Shown: positions 1-6,959, counted from the first letter of the stretch. The stretch: 8,473 bases of DNA from an uncultured Bacteroidales bacterium (GCA_937906795.1 CALCUQ010000164.1:1-8473), one strand, 5' to 3'. Notes: generated by a model from the sequence alone, not told the origin. Numbers and translations are program-made.

Positions 1-316
1 CGGCAGTTGGTAATTCCCAGCCATAACCTTTGAATATGGCACCTTCGCCCCATAATCCCTGTGGATATACAACAACTGCATCAGGCATATATTGATGTAT
101 TGCCATCCGCTTCATCGCACCCTCCATCGTGCCTTTACGTCCGTGAAATACAAAGACAAGAGGTCTCGGTGTGCTATCTTTGTCGGTCGAGCATACAACC
201 AATGCCTGACGACGAACTCCATCAACTTCCAATTCGATGGTTTGCACAGCAGTTTGAGCCAAAATTATCTGGCAAAATGCAATCGACAGAGCGAGTAATA
301 GCAACAACCTCTTCAT
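1..316 (-). CDS. Secreted LpqC/PHB-depolymerase-like alpha/beta-hydrolase esterase, N-terminal part (runs off left edge)
   Basis: The frame is open from the ATG at 316 to the left edge, 105 codons without a stop. It starts with a signal peptide: MKR, then a leucine-rich hydrophobic core to about residue 19, and a plausible signal peptidase I site near ILA-QT (residues 18-22). No convincing lipobox is present, so the product is probably periplasmic or secreted. The mature start has a beta-strand region, then PLVFVFHGRKGT (about residues 52-63) and DAVVVYPQGLWG (about 78-89), followed by GYGWELP. The HG after a hydrophobic strand (oxyanion-hole side) and the VVYPQG strand are typical of the esterase/PHB depolymerase family (COG3509) that includes feruloyl esterases. 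The catalytic GxSxG serine, Asp and His should lie beyond the edge, so activity cannot be judged. It follows the transporter gene by 22 bases on the same strand with no promoter visible between, which suggests co-transcription. The substrate is unknown. Confidence 0.72.
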   Translation of the reverse strand, partial: MKRLLLLLALSIAFCQIILAQTAVQTIELEVDGVRRQALVVCSTDKDSTPRPLVFVFHGRKGTMEGAMKRMAIHQYMPDAVVVYPQGLWGEGAIFKGYGWELPTA

Positions 317-338
317 TGTTAGATATGTGATTACAATA

Positions 339-1532
339 TTATGATACGGCAATAAGCACCAATATCTGTGCGGCAAAAATTCTTAAAAACATTGTAAGCG
401 GATAGACCGTGGCGTATGCCACAGCAGCACGATCTATCGATGATAGCGAGTTTGCGTATGCAAGTGCAGGTGGGTCTGTTGTACTACCTGCCATAAGACC
501 CATTAGGGTAAAGTAGTTTAACTTACAAACCAATCTTCCTACTGTTGCTGTAATTAGAAGTGGAACCATTGTGATGATAACGCCATATAGAACCCACATA
601 TAACCACCGCCTGCAATGGTTTCAACAAAGCCCTCGCCTGCTCCAAGACCAACTGCCGCAAGGAATAAAGATATACCAACCTCTCTAAGCATCATATTTG
701 CACTCTGGGTTGTATATGTAACAACTTTGAATTTGTATCCAAATTTACTTACAAGAATTGCAACTACAAGCGGACCACCTGCCAAACCAAGTTTGACTGC
801 TTGTGGCATACCTGGGAATGTAAATGGAATTGAACCAAAGAATACACCAATTGCTATACCCAAGAAAATTGCAATAAGGTTAGGGTGTCTAAGTTCTACT
901 GTTGAGTTACCTACTGCTTTTGCAAAACTTTGAACATCCTCCTCACCTCCTACTACAACAATGTTATCACCAACTTGCAATTCCAAATCTGCCGATGCAA
1001 CCAAATCGATACCGGCACGGATAATTCTTGTAACGTTAACACCAAATACCGATCTTACTTTTAGTTGGCCAAGGGTCTTGCCATTGATATGGTTCTTTGT
1101 AATGATAAGGGTTTTGGTAACAAATTGCTCATCCATCTCGTTCCAGTCCTGTACAGACATCTGAATCTCCTCTCCAAAGAAAGCAATTACTGATGCTCTG
1201 TAAGCCTCGTCTGATATAATGTGCAACTTATCCTCTTTAGCAAGTTTTGTTGTACCGTTTGGCATCTCAATCTTGCCATCTTTTCTACATATTCTGCTTA
1301 TTACAAAGTCTTTGTCCAAAAGGCTACGCAACTCAATAACACTCTTGCCTACAAGGGCATCATTGAATAATGCAACTGAGTATTTTGCAGTACTTTTACC
1401 ACCCTGGTTGTCTTGCTCATGAGCTTTTGCGTTCTCGTGATCCAATTTGATACCAAAGATGAATCTTACAAGTACAATTGACATAATGATACATACCATT
1501 TTCTGAAAAAACTTCGTTTTGTAATTCGGCAT
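339..1532 (-). CDS. C-terminal fragment of the AspT/YidE-like transporter (two RCK domains plus second membrane half)
   Basis: The 397-codon frame begins at an ATG inside the lesion. Residues 1-12 have no family resemblance and real homology starts at about residue 13 (V-C-IIMSIVLVRFIF, the end of membrane segment 6). Two RCK_C/TrkA_C regulatory domains follow, near residues 52-125 (with VGKSVIELR) and 139-210 (with INGKTLGQL and VGDNIVVVGGEEDV). These are thought to bind ligands and gate transport. The second membrane half runs from about residue 218 to the end with about six hydrophobic segments. It includes LAGGPLVVAILVSKFG, GAGEGFVETIAGGG and GSTTDPPALAYA. The last of these mirrors the NTPGLGAA signature of the N-terminal half, as expected for an internally duplicated carrier. 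No ribosome-binding site stands out before the ATG at 1532. Confidence 0.6.
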   Translation of the reverse strand: MPNYKTKFFQKMVCIIMSIVLVRFIFGIKLDHENAKAHEQDNQGGKSTAKYSVALFNDALVGKSVIELRSLLDKDFVISRICRKDGKIEMPNGTTKLAKEDKLHIISDEAYRASVIAFFGEEIQMSVQDWNEMDEQFVTKTLIITKNHINGKTLGQLKVRSVFGVNVTRIIRAGIDLVASADLELQVGDNIVVVGGEEDVQSFAKAVGNSTVELRHPNLIAIFLGIAIGVFFGSIPFTFPGMPQAVKLGLAGGPLVVAILVSKFGYKFKVVTYTTQSANMMLREVGISLFLAAVGLGAGEGFVETIAGGGYMWVLYGVIITMVPLLITATVGRLVCKLNYFTLMGLMAGSTTDPPALAYANSLSSIDRAAVAYATVYPLTMFLRIFAAQILVLIAVS

Positions 1533-2022
1533 AACCTAATGCAATTGATGGATCTGTTGCCCCGCCATTGGCATCAGCAAATGTCTGTTGTGCCGCACCC
1601 AAACCTGGAGTGTTGGTAACCGCTCCGTACAATACACCAATCATAGTTACAAGGCTGGTTCCAGTTACAAGGTGAATGATATAAGCTACCACACAACCCA
1701 GACAAACTATCATTGCAGCAAGTCCGTTTAGTGTTACACCACCTTTTTTGAACGAAGCAAAGAATCCCGGACCTACCTGCATACCAACTGAGTACACAAA
1801 CAGAATAAGTCCAAACTCTTTTACAAAGTGTGCAAGTTCATGGTCAATAGTCATTCCAAAATGACTAAATGCGATACCCACAAACAGAATCCAGGTAATA
1901 CCAAAAGAGATTCCGCCAATCTTTATTTTTCCAAGCAGAATACCAAATGCCACTACCAAGGCCAAAATCAACAGCGAGTGTGCTATTGTATTGCCAAAAA
2001 ATAGGGTTTCAATCCAATTCAT
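1417..2022 (-). CDS. N-terminal fragment of the AspT/YidE-like transporter
   Basis: The 201-codon frame starts at the ATG at 2022, 32 bases or so below a predicted start of transcription. Residues 1-172 are a clear transporter membrane half. About five hydrophobic segments are visible: near residues 14-31, 39-57, 68-86, 102-120 and 126-144. The last leads into GAVTNTPGLGAAQQTF, a family signature. After ALGYA (about residue 165) the sequence becomes ELQNEVFSENG and then polar, cysteine-bearing residues; this tail is out-of-frame translation of the downstream half and should not be taken as real protein. On its own the fragment lacks both RCK domains and the second membrane half, so it is unlikely to transport anything. 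Confidence 0.6.
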   Translation of the reverse strand: MNWIETLFFGNTIAHSLLILALVVAFGILLGKIKIGGISFGITWILFVGIAFSHFGMTIDHELAHFVKEFGLILFVYSVGMQVGPGFFASFKKGGVTLNGLAAMIVCLGCVVAYIIHLVTGTSLVTMIGVLYGAVTNTPGLGAAQQTFADANGGATDPSIALGYAELQNEVFSENGMYHYVNCTCKIHLWYQIGSRERKSS

Positions 2023-2051
2023 ATTCTTCTATAATTCTTCTATAATTTCTA
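2023..2051. repeat. 11-bp tandem repeat in the transporter leader, 2.6 copies
   Basis: The plus-strand unit attcttctata occurs at 2023-2033 and again, identical, at 2034-2044, followed by a partial diverged copy (atttcta) at 2045-2051. On the transcribed strand this gives repeated TATAGAAGAAT directly against the ATG at 2022. Each unit supplies a purine-rich AGAAGAA that could act as a weak ribosome-binding region. Confidence 0.75.
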
Positions 2052-2060
2052 AAAAGCGTG

Positions 2061-2087
2061 CAAAAGTAGTAATTTTATCTTATTAAA
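2061..2087 (-). promoter_or_regulatory. Predicted Bacteroidota promoter for the transporter gene
   Basis: On the minus strand TACTTTTG (2061-2068) is an exact match to the Bacteroidota -7 consensus TAnnTTTG. A TTTA at 2084-2087, 15 bases upstream, is a poor match to the -33 TTTG. It would start transcription near 2054, giving a leader of about 32 bases. The -33 side overlaps the last codons of fbp, so the transporter can be transcribed separately from fbp. Confidence 0.5.
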
Positions 2088-3511
2088 CCGCTTCTATATG
2101 CAACTAATAATTGTTTAAGGTCGTTTATTTGCAGTTGCAACTCCTCTCCAATATCTGTATCTCTCACCAGTTTTCTCTGGTCAAGGAATTCCACAACTTT
2201 TGTCTCCGATATAATATCTTTTCCTTGCTCTACTGCCTTTTGTCTGCTCTCAAACGGTTCGTGCTGTACCAGTTTCAATCCGTATGAGTTATAAATTAGG
2301 GTATAACCTGCAATTCCGGTCTCTGCCTGGTATGGTTTTGAGAAACCACCGTCAATTACAAGCAGTTTGCCTTCTGCTTTAATTGGTGACTCACCTTTAC
2401 TTTGTTTTACAGGAATATGTCCGTTGATTATATGTCTTGGCTCACCTTTCACTTTAAACTCATCCAGAATCATTTCACATATCTCTTTCTTGTCTTTCAA
2501 CACATTATACCAGCCTTTAACCTCTTTTTGAGCCTCTTTGTCGGTGAGATAATATCTCTCAAATGTTGCCATTTTGTCTTTATCAAACTGAGGAGATACC
2601 GGGCCGCACCACAAATACCAGATAAAGTCTTGTGCATATTGTTTTGCTGCCATTTTCTCATCCTCAAAGTATGCCTGACGCACAAGCTGGTCTACTTTGT
2701 CAAACAGAGCTTTTCCTGCATACTCTTTACCTTGTATCTTAAGGGCTCTAAATGTTCCATCCTCGTTTAGTGGTACTGATCCATGGTACAACAGATTTGA
2801 GTTGCGCACCAGATATGCAGCTCCATGAGAATAAAGCAATTGCATATGGCTTGCCAATCTCTTGCTGCTTACAAAACTGTGAGTCAATTTTGTAATGACC
2901 TCTTTTTCTTCTGGTGTTAGTGCGTATGGATTTTGAGGATCTACTGTCTGGAAATCGTCGTCTTTAAGGGTAAGTTCTCTTCCATCAAGTGTAATTGTAC
3001 CTTTGCTGTAGTTGATTTTTTCAAGAAGTTTTCTCTCCTGCATCTGAAACTCCGGTCTTCTGTCTATAATCTGTCCCTCCAACTTGAACTGTATAATGGT
3101 TATTGCTTTATGCATTTGGGCAATAAGTCTTACCTGTCTTTGGTTAAGTTGCTCTCCATAAGTTGTTTTTGGTCTGAAAATGGTACAGTTGTCATCTCCA
3201 TACGCCTCCATTGCAAAGGTTACAAGTGGCAACAGGTTAATACCGTATCCCTCCTCAAGAGTTTTAAGGTTTGCATATCTGAAACAGATTCTAAGTACAT
3301 TTGCCACGCAGGCCTGGCTGCCTGCTGCTGCCCCCATCCATGCCAGATCGTGGTTACCCCACTGTATATCCCAATTGTGGTATGTACTAAGGGTATCAAG
3401 AATTATATGTGCTCCCGGGCCTCTGTCATAAATATCACCTACAATATGCAATGAGTCAATGGTAAGTCTCTTTATAAGGTTACATAATGCTAATAAAGCG
3501 GTCTGCCACAC
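2075..3511 (-). CDS. fbp: C-terminal fragment of class III fructose-1,6-bisphosphatase (main catalytic part)
   Basis: The 478-codon frame can only begin at a GTG at 3511, which lies inside the upstream fragment, and the first six or so residues are not family-like. Homology begins at ALCNLIKR. Catalytic metallophosphatase motifs are GDIYDRGPG (residues 25-33) and WGNHD (51-55). Later blocks include LLYHGSVPLNEDG, a WCGPVSPQFDKDKM stretch, and NGHIPVKQSKGESP followed by VIDGGFSKPYQAETGIAGY, the conserved class III C-terminal region. The frame ends in a coiled, polar tail (QLQINDLKQLL) and TAA at 2075-2077. If translated alone from GTG, it lacks the D-x-H motif of the upstream part. Confidence 0.7.
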   Translation of the reverse strand: MWQTALLALCNLIKRLTIDSLHIVGDIYDRGPGAHIILDTLSTYHNWDIQWGNHDLAWMGAAAGSQACVANVLRICFRYANLKTLEEGYGINLLPLVTFAMEAYGDDNCTIFRPKTTYGEQLNQRQVRLIAQMHKAITIIQFKLEGQIIDRRPEFQMQERKLLEKINYSKGTITLDGRELTLKDDDFQTVDPQNPYALTPEEKEVITKLTHSFVSSKRLASHMQLLYSHGAAYLVRNSNLLYHGSVPLNEDGTFRALKIQGKEYAGKALFDKVDQLVRQAYFEDEKMAAKQYAQDFIWYLWCGPVSPQFDKDKMATFERYYLTDKEAQKEVKGWYNVLKDKKEICEMILDEFKVKGEPRHIINGHIPVKQSKGESPIKAEGKLLVIDGGFSKPYQAETGIAGYTLIYNSYGLKLVQHEPFESRQKAVEQGKDIISETKVVEFLDQRKLVRDTDIGEELQLQINDLKQLLVAYRSGLIR

Positions 3512-4028
3512 CTGTAGAGGTAATTGTCTCTATAATTGCAACTATGTAGTCATGTTTGTTGGCCTCTGCATTTTTAGCCTCATGCAACAACTCCTGAATA
3601 ATATATTCGTACTCTTTTGGTAGAGATTTTCTTACTTTACTTCTGGTATATTTGGTAGAGACGTAAGAGCAGATTTGTACAAGTCTCATAAGTGTTACTC
3701 TGTACCACTCATTCAAATGTTTGCCTTGCTGTTGTCTTACTATTTTAAGCTTGTCCAACGGATAGTATATAAGGGTGCACAAATCCTGTTTCTCGTTTTG
3801 CATAAGGTTGTGCCCAAAAACCTCTTCAACTTTTCTTTTTATTACTCCCGACGCATTTCTCAACACATGGTCAAATGCCTCATGTTCTCCGTGTAAGTCT
3901 GTTACATAATGTTCTGTTCCTTTAGGAAGATTTAGAATTGCCTCTAAGTTAATGATTTCTGTACTGGCTGCCTGTATAGATGGGAAACTCTTTGCAAGCA
4001 GTTGAAGATATTTAAGATCTCGTTTCAT
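3480..4028 (-). CDS. fbp: N-terminal fragment of class III fructose-1,6-bisphosphatase
   Basis: The 182-codon frame starts at the ATG at 4028, about 16 bases below the predicted transcription start. No Shine-Dalgarno site is visible. Family-typical blocks are AASTEIINLEAILNLPKGTE (residues 20-39) and YVTDLHGEHEAFDHVLRN (41-58). The latter holds the first metallophosphatase motif, D44-x-H46. STKYTRSKVRKSLP (124-137) and a long helical stretch follow, ending GVADRFI. Only the last three residues before the stop (S-I-M) look out of frame. Confidence 0.7.
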   Translation of the reverse strand: MKRDLKYLQLLAKSFPSIQAASTEIINLEAILNLPKGTEHYVTDLHGEHEAFDHVLRNASGVIKRKVEEVFGHNLMQNEKQDLCTLIYYPLDKLKIVRQQQGKHLNEWYRVTLMRLVQICSYVSTKYTRSKVRKSLPKEYEYIIQELLHEAKNAEANKHDYIVAIIETITSTGVADRFISIM

Positions 4029-4050
4029 AGCTAAAATTTTACCACTCTTA

Positions 4051-4081
4051 CAAAGTTCGTTAAAAAAGAGAATAAACCAAA
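4051..4081 (-). promoter_or_regulatory. Predicted Bacteroidota promoter for fbp
   Basis: On the minus strand TTTG (4078-4081) is followed after exactly 19 bases by GAACTTTG (4051-4058), one mismatch from TAnnTTTG. This fits the -33/-7 architecture of the Bacteroidota primary sigma factor and would give a leader of about 16 bases before the fbp ATG at 4028. Confidence 0.5.
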
Positions 4082-4126
4082 GAAAAAATAGATTGTTATT
4101 AGTATAAACACTTTAAATATTGTATT

Positions 4127-4717
4127 ATGGAAACTTTCAAACTACCAAAATTACATTATAGCGCAAATGCATTGGAACCTTACATTTCTGAGAACACCAT
4201 AAATTTCCACTATGGAAAACATTTGGCCGGCTACATAAACAATCTTAACAAGCTTGTTGCAGACACCCCGTTCCAGAAAATGGAACTGGAGGATATTGTA
4301 AAAAATTCAGAGGGAACTTTGTATAACAATGCAGCACAAACTTTTAACCACATTTTCTTTTTCAACTCCTTGTGTCCTAAGGGAGGTGGAGAGCCTAAAG
4401 GGGCTCTAAGGGAGGTTATTGTTGCCCAATGGGGGAGTTTCAATGCTTTTAAAGAAGCTTTTTCTGCGGCAGCAGTTTCTCTTTTTGGAAGCGGATGGGT
4501 ATGGTTGTCGGCCGACAATAATGGAAAACTCCATATCCTGCAAACGTCCAATGCAGCATCTCCACTTGACAAATCCCACACTCCTTTGCTTACTCTGGAT
4601 GTATGGGAACATGCTTACTATCTGGATTACCAGAATCTTAGAGCAAAATTTGTAGAGAATTTCTGGAATATTGTGGCATGGAAAACTGTTGAAAAAAGGT
4701 ATCACCACATCAGATAA
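4127..4717 (+). CDS. sodB: Superoxide dismutase, Fe/Mn family (Fe-type or cambialistic)
   Basis: Sod converts superoxide to oxygen and hydrogen peroxide in the cytoplasm, protecting iron-sulphur and radical enzymes of anaerobes during air exposure. At 196 residues it is a normal, complete length. The four metal ligands are visible: H28 (in NFHYGKH), H75 (in NNAAQTFNH), and D158 and H162 (in LDVWEHAYYLDYQN). Active-site H32 and Y36 are also present. Q71 occupies the Fe-type glutamine position and A143 (TSNAASPL) replaces the glutamine used by Mn-type enzymes. That pattern matches Fe-Sod and the cambialistic Bacteroides and Porphyromonas enzymes. There is no signal peptide. It diverges from fbp across 98 bases; no Shine-Dalgarno site or clear -7 box precedes it. 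Its last 8 bases overlap the end of the opposing MATE gene. Identity is secure; metal preference is inferred. Confidence 0.96.
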   Translation: METFKLPKLHYSANALEPYISENTINFHYGKHLAGYINNLNKLVADTPFQKMELEDIVKNSEGTLYNNAAQTFNHIFFFNSLCPKGGGEPKGALREVIVAQWGSFNAFKEAFSAAAVSLFGSGWVWLSADNNGKLHILQTSNAASPLDKSHTPLLTLDVWEHAYYLDYQNLRAKFVENFWNIVAWKTVEKRYHHIR

Positions 4718-6008
4718 CTTTTGAAAAGATATCTTTTTTGGCTTTAACTGTAAGATATACAGACCTTATAAGCAAATGCACCATATAACCTGTCCATAGG
4801 GCATGCAAACCTAATGGCGCTTTAAGCAAATAATAAGCTGCAAAAAATCCCACAACCGCCCATAGCATTGAATTTCTTATTGCTTTTGAGGCGGTTGCTC
4901 CTATGTATATTCCATCCCAGGTAAATGCAAGGCAACTTATAAATGGCATTACCAGAAGCCACGCAAGGTAGTTTTCTGCATTGCTCACAACAAGGGGATC
5001 CTGTGTCATAAAACTAACCATCTGTCTGCCTGCCACAAGATATATTAGAGTAGATACAATCCCTATTACAAAGCACCATCCAAAAATCACCTTTACCGCT
5101 CTTTGCAATGAAACAGAATCTTTTGCCCCAATAAATCTGCCGGTAAGTGCTTCACCTGCATAAGCAAAGCCATCTATAAAATACGAGTACAACATCATCA
5201 GTTTCATCATTATAGAACTCACTGCCAAAGCTACATCGCCGTATTTTGCAGCAAGTGATGTAAACCCGGCATATATAAAAAGGAAACTCAATGATCTTAC
5301 AAACAGGTCTGCATTAAGGACAAAAAAGTTTTTCATCTCCTTAATTTTTATGCTCTCCCGCAATTTTGTCCCTTTAAAAACAGCACCGTATTTTATTGCT
5401 ACAGATGCAATTGAAAGAATCATTCCACTATATTGTGCAATTACAGTTCCCACTGCTATTCCCGCAAAGCCCATTGGGGTATATAGGGCAAAGTAAATGC
5501 TTGCAACTATATTTGTAATGTTTATTGTAAGGTCTACAGACATTGGAATTACAGCATTCTGCATTCCAATAAAAAATCCTTTGAAAACATAGAGGCTTAT
5601 TGTAGCCGGGGCTGCCCATATCCTTATAAAGAAGTATTCTGTAGCAAGTTTCTCAACTTCTGGTGTGCAGTCTATAAATACAAAGGCAACCTTTACAAAG
5701 ATATATTGGATGGCAAGAACTATAACCGCAAGAAGTGCAGCGGTAAAGAGTCCTTGCACAAACACTCTCACAGCTTCTTTATAATCTCCTCTGCCATATG
5801 CCTGAGCAACCATTCCCCCTGTTCCAAGTCTAAGGAAAGCCATATTCCAGTACAGAAGGTCAAAAAGCATTGTGGCAATTGCAATTGCACCAATTACAGA
5901 TGCATCACCCAATCTTCCGGCAATGGCAAGGTCTGCCATTCCTACAAGAGGAACGGTAATGTTGGCAAAAATGCTGGGTACTGCCAGTTTTAATACACTT
6001 CTGTTCAT
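4710..6008 (-). CDS. MATE-family multidrug/toxin efflux transporter, DinF-like branch
   Basis: This 432-residue inner-membrane protein is of normal MATE length, with about twelve hydrophobic segments spread over its whole length. MATE proteins export cationic or other small compounds by Na+ or H+ antiport. The N-terminus reads LAVPSIFANITVPLVGMADL and GRLGD, then FLRLGTGGMVAQAYGRGD (about residues 58-75), the hallmark of the DinF-like branch. A second-half repeat carries LAVSSIMMKLMMLYSYFIDG and AGEALTGRFIGAKD. No signal peptide is expected. It starts 12 bases after the rsgA stop, so it is the second gene of an rsgA operon and has no separate promoter that I can see. Its final codons overlap the sod end. 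The substrate is not predictable; the SOS link of E. coli dinF should not be assumed here. Confidence 0.92.
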   Translation of the reverse strand: MNRSVLKLAVPSIFANITVPLVGMADLAIAGRLGDASVIGAIAIATMLFDLLYWNMAFLRLGTGGMVAQAYGRGDYKEAVRVFVQGLFTAALLAVIVLAIQYIFVKVAFVFIDCTPEVEKLATEYFFIRIWAAPATISLYVFKGFFIGMQNAVIPMSVDLTINITNIVASIYFALYTPMGFAGIAVGTVIAQYSGMILSIASVAIKYGAVFKGTKLRESIKIKEMKNFFVLNADLFVRSLSFLFIYAGFTSLAAKYGDVALAVSSIMMKLMMLYSYFIDGFAYAGEALTGRFIGAKDSVSLQRAVKVIFGWCFVIGIVSTLIYLVAGRQMVSFMTQDPLVVSNAENYLAWLLVMPFISCLAFTWDGIYIGATASKAIRNSMLWAVVGFFAAYYLLKAPLGLHALWTGYMVHLLIRSVYLTVKAKKDIFSKVI

Positions 6009-6020
6009 TTGAATTTATTG

Positions 6021-6959
6021 TTACCTGTATTTTCCATCTCCCTCTTCATCCAACATTCCCAAATAGGACTCGTATCTTTCTGGAGAAATGATCCCTTCTT
6101 CTACAGCCTGTTTTACTGCACAGCCAGGCTCGTGGGTATGGGTACATGGGGCAAACTTGCAGTTGTCTTCTACCCTTAGCATCTCCGGAAAATATCCGCT
6201 CAACTCCAGAGGGTTTACATCTACAAGACCAAAACCTCTTATACCTGGGGTGTCAATTACAAAACCTCCACTGCATATGGGGTGCATCTGATAAAATGTT
6301 GTTGTATGTTTTCCTTGCAGGTGGTAAGATGATATTTCTCCTACTTTAAGGTCCAATGAAGGATCAAGCTCTTTTATAAGAGAAGATTTTCCAACTCCAC
6401 TCTGTCCGCTGAAAAGCACAACCTTGTCTTTGCACTTTTCCCTTATCTGGTCAATCCCCTGCCTGGTTATTGCAGAACACTCTATTATATCATATCCTAC
6501 TGCAGTGTAAATCTCCTTGAACAATGAAAGTTTGTCGGCCGAGATTTCTGAATAAAGGTCTACCTTATTCAACAATATGGTAACCGGAACATTATATGCT
6601 TCACAGGTTACAAGAAACCTGTCTATAAATGGAAGCTTTACCTCTGGAAAATCTATTGTTGCCACAAGAAATACCATATCCAGATTGCTCGCAATTATAT
6701 GTGACTGTCTGGAAAGGTTTGTAGATTTTCTTATTATGTAATTCTTTCTTGGAAGGATACTTTTTATTGTTGCAAGAGAATCTGCAGTTTGCTCATATTC
6801 AACTATATCCCCAACCGCTATAGGATTTGTGGAATTGAACCCTTTAAGCCTTAGTTTTCCTTTAATTACTGCGGGGAAAAGCTCCCAGTTGGGAAGTTTG
6901 GAAAGCTGATAATGGCTTCCTGTATGCTTGACTACTGTTGCTGTTTGTTTATTGTCCAT
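6021..6959 (-). CDS. rsgA: Small-ribosomal-subunit biogenesis GTPase RsgA (YjeQ)
   Basis: RsgA is a circularly permuted GTPase that binds the immature 30S subunit, checks its decoding centre and releases late assembly factors on GTP hydrolysis. The 312 residues are full length. An N-terminal OB-fold covers about residues 1-75. The GTPase motifs then appear in permuted order: G4 NKVD (131-134), G5 CSA (161-163), G1 GQSGVGKSS (185-193), G2 KHTTT (217-221) and G3 DTPG (236-239). A C-terminal zinc site is formed by C267, C272, H274 and C280 in DNCKFAPCTHTHEPGC. The ATG at 6959 is supported by a Shine-Dalgarno-like AGAAGGA at 6965-6971 and a -7 box just upstream. It heads an operon with the MATE gene. 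Confidence 0.97.
   Translation of the reverse strand: MDNKQTATVVKHTGSHYQLSKLPNWELFPAVIKGKLRLKGFNSTNPIAVGDIVEYEQTADSLATIKSILPRKNYIIRKSTNLSRQSHIIASNLDMVFLVATIDFPEVKLPFIDRFLVTCEAYNVPVTILLNKVDLYSEISADKLSLFKEIYTAVGYDIIECSAITRQGIDQIREKCKDKVVLFSGQSGVGKSSLIKELDPSLDLKVGEISSYHLQGKHTTTFYQMHPICSGGFVIDTPGIRGFGLVDVNPLELSGYFPEMLRVEDNCKFAPCTHTHEPGCAVKQAVEEGIISPERYESYLGMLDEEGDGKYR

Larger units (their letters stand above)
339..2022 (-). pseudogene. Aspartate:alanine exchanger-family (AspT/YidE-like) transporter, broken by a frame-changing lesion
   Basis: Taken as one gene, this spans about 561 codons. That is the usual length for the Bacteroidota transporters with two Asp-Al_Ex membrane halves flanking two RCK (TrkA_C) domains. 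The N-terminal frame reads from 2022 through ALGYA (ending at 1528). The C-terminal frame resumes family-like sequence at IIMSIVL (from 1490). The two frames differ by one base. Relatives, as I remember them, carry about nine residues like VAYPLGVVG between these points. Here 37 bases (1491-1527) encode nothing similar in any frame, apart from a possible V-C before IIM. The C-terminal half keeps the equivalent motif (AVAYATVYPLT), which supports the view that the N-terminal copy was lost. Both halves are otherwise free of stops, so the lesion is recent or is an assembly artefact. If intact, the protein would be an inner-membrane carrier; substrate is not predictable. Confidence 0.75.
2075..4028 (-). 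pseudogene. fbp: Class III fructose-1,6-bisphosphatase, interrupted by a frameshift near 3491
   Basis: Fbp hydrolyses fructose 1,6-bisphosphate to fructose 6-phosphate, the committed gluconeogenic step, in the cytoplasm. The two frames together make about 651 codons, the normal length for the class III (Firmicutes/Bacteroidota, metallophosphatase-fold) enzyme. The upstream frame reads GVADRFI then S-I-M-stop. The downstream frame reads ALCNLIKRLTIDSLHIVGD. Family members have the continuous pattern ADxFIxALxN, so about two bases are missing (or one is extra) at 3488-3494. The break parts the first metal motif (TDLHGE, upstream piece) from GDIYDRG and WGNHD (downstream piece), so neither half can be active alone. 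No other stop or gap is seen. The gene has its own promoter at 4051-4081. A sequencing indel, a recent mutation or, much less likely, programmed frameshifting could each explain the break. Confidence 0.8.

Noticed and set aside
61..330. Plus-strand open frames over 61-330
   Set aside because: They run antisense to the esterase, whose minus-strand frame has a signal peptide and clear family motifs; the plus-strand products resemble nothing.
2402..3454. Plus-strand open frames of 122 and 173 codons opposite fbp
   Set aside because: They are antisense to well-conserved fbp motifs, have odd cysteine-rich composition and no start signals; shadow frames.
3480..3511. Programmed +1 ribosomal frameshifting joining the two fbp frames, for example at ATG-TAA-C near 3480-3485
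   Set aside because: The shift needed is +1 and a stop codon follows, but slippage there would give a product missing family residues (ALC). No stimulatory site or known fbp precedent is visible. A simple indel is far more likely.
4060..4126. A sod promoter on the plus strand
   Set aside because: One must exist, but the nearest candidates (such as around cactttaa near 4110) differ from TAnnTTTG at several positions, so no site is called.
4390..4409. Inverted repeat agagcc / ggctct within sod
   Set aside because: Six-pair stem inside coding sequence with no T-run; no support for a role.
4724..4737. Perfect 14-base palindrome aaaagatatctttt followed by Ts, as a terminator for sod
   Set aside because: The stem would be only five weak pairs around a four-base loop, and it lies in the codons KKDIF of the MATE gene. 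It is too weak to call.
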